Assembly: GCA_002491165.1 (NCBI GenBank)
Contig: DKVK01000031.1
Location: forward strand, 32,929 to 47,543
Reading direction: 5' to 3'
DNA from: Porphyromonadaceae bacterium UBA7180
GTDB taxonomy: Bacteria > Bacteroidota > Bacteroidia > Bacteroidales > Muribaculaceae
Length of the DNA stretch: 14,615 bases
Shown here: positions 14,411 through 14,615 of the stretch, piece after piece
Numbering within the stretch: the stretch's first letter is position 1
Layout of the letters: every line of letters begins with the position of its first letter
Translations under genes and position numbers: made by a program
The notes under the pieces: model-generated
Seen by the model: only the letters and a program-made list of their open reading frames with translations
The model's database searches: none
What the model was told of the DNA's origin: nothing

Positions 14411-14615
14411 TTACTGCAATTCCCAATGGCCGCCTTTCTTTGAGCCAACATAGCGAACCATCTCGGAGAGTGCGGCAAGTTCACGTTCTACTGTTTTAGT
14501 GGCAACACCTATTGCAATGGCTATCTCTGCTCTTGTGGTTTGCGGGTTTTCTCTGATGAGAGCCATGATTCGCAGTTGTCGCTCGGTTAAGTTTTTAGCG
14601 ACATTTTTAGCGACA
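14411..14615 (-). CDS. C-terminal winged-helix end of a probable AlbA/Schlafen-type ATP-binding regulator (partial)
   Basis: On the - strand an open frame enters from beyond the window edge (first full codon at 14614) and ends at TAA (14413-14411), giving 67 visible residues. They read VAKNVAKNLTERQ, then LRIMALIRENPQTTRAEIAIAIG and VATKTVERELAALSEMVRYVGSKKGGHWELQ, a winged helix-turn-helix. In Bacteroidales this tail, preceded by NVxxN-type short repeats, is typical of proteins with an N-terminal AlbA_2 (Schlafen-like) domain, often annotated as ATP-binding proteins or putative transcriptional regulators. The N-terminal domains are outside the window, so the assignment rests on the tail alone. 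The gene converges on the MATE gene across a low-GC spacer, and its base composition differs from its neighbours, which suggests acquisition. Confidence 0.7.
   Translation of the reverse strand, partial: VAKNVAKNLTERQLRIMALIRENPQTTRAEIAIAIGVATKTVERELAALSEMVRYVGSKKGGHWELQ
14592..14615. repeat. Two perfect tandem copies of a 12-mer at the window edge
   Basis: TTTTTAGCGACA occurs at 14592-14603 and 14604-14615. In the - strand frame each unit codes for Val-Ala-Lys-Asn. More copies may lie outside the window; in-frame 12-mers of this kind can change in number by slippage. Confidence 0.85.

Noticed and set aside
14257..14484. 75-codon - strand frame near the right edge
   Set aside because: It is in a different frame from the winged-helix tail, which has much stronger protein-like sequence on the same strand.
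1..14615. CRISPR array, tRNA or rRNA genes, insertion sequence
   Set aside because: No regularly spaced long repeats, cloverleaf-like sequence, rRNA-like segment or transposase motif was seen by eye on either strand.

Overview
This window reads as chromosome of a GC-rich member of the Bacteroidales, most likely a Muribaculaceae-type gut bacterium. Three things point there: protein content typical of the group, start codons without Shine-Dalgarno sequences but with A-rich leaders, and several close matches to the Bacteroidota sigma-ABfr promoter (TTTG, 19-21 nt, TAnnTTTG). The genus is an inference, since no 16S or marker search was possible.

Left block (1-6062, all + strand, tightly packed): the C-terminal three quarters of ftsZ, an RlmL-type THUMP rRNA methyltransferase with a repetitive charged tail, purD, an unrecognised polytopic membrane protein and pdxB. 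Gaps are 6, 38 and 22 nt, followed by a 4-nt ATGA overlap. This looks like one housekeeping transcription unit covering division, rRNA modification, purine synthesis and PLP synthesis. It ends in a 299-nt spacer holding a perfect 18-bp palindrome, a further inverted repeat and two terminator-like hairpins.

Middle block (6362-9566) is the most distinctive part. A small lipoprotein gene and a secreted-protein gene, the latter with an in-frame TAG inside its apparent signal peptide, lie on the - strand. They diverge from a membrane-anchored Hanks-type Ser/Thr kinase with an unrecognised extracytoplasmic domain. The kinase converges, 6 nt apart, on a gene for a protein with an HTH-like N-terminal region. 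The lipoprotein/kinase intergenic region and the promoter region of the HTH-like gene share YTCCA motifs repeated at exactly 10-bp spacing, upstream of good sigma-ABfr promoters. I propose a co-regulated kinase signalling locus.

Right block (9694-14065): a CoA-transferase of the acetyl-CoA hydrolase / succinyl-CoA:acetate CoA-transferase family (- strand, with its own terminator) diverges from miaB, which is followed by a MATE exporter gene. The divergent pair uses face-to-face, nearly touching -7 boxes. The last about 550 nt are visibly less GC-rich. They hold a hairpin-rich spacer and the C-terminal winged-helix end of what looks like an AlbA/Schlafen-type ATP-binding regulator running off the window.
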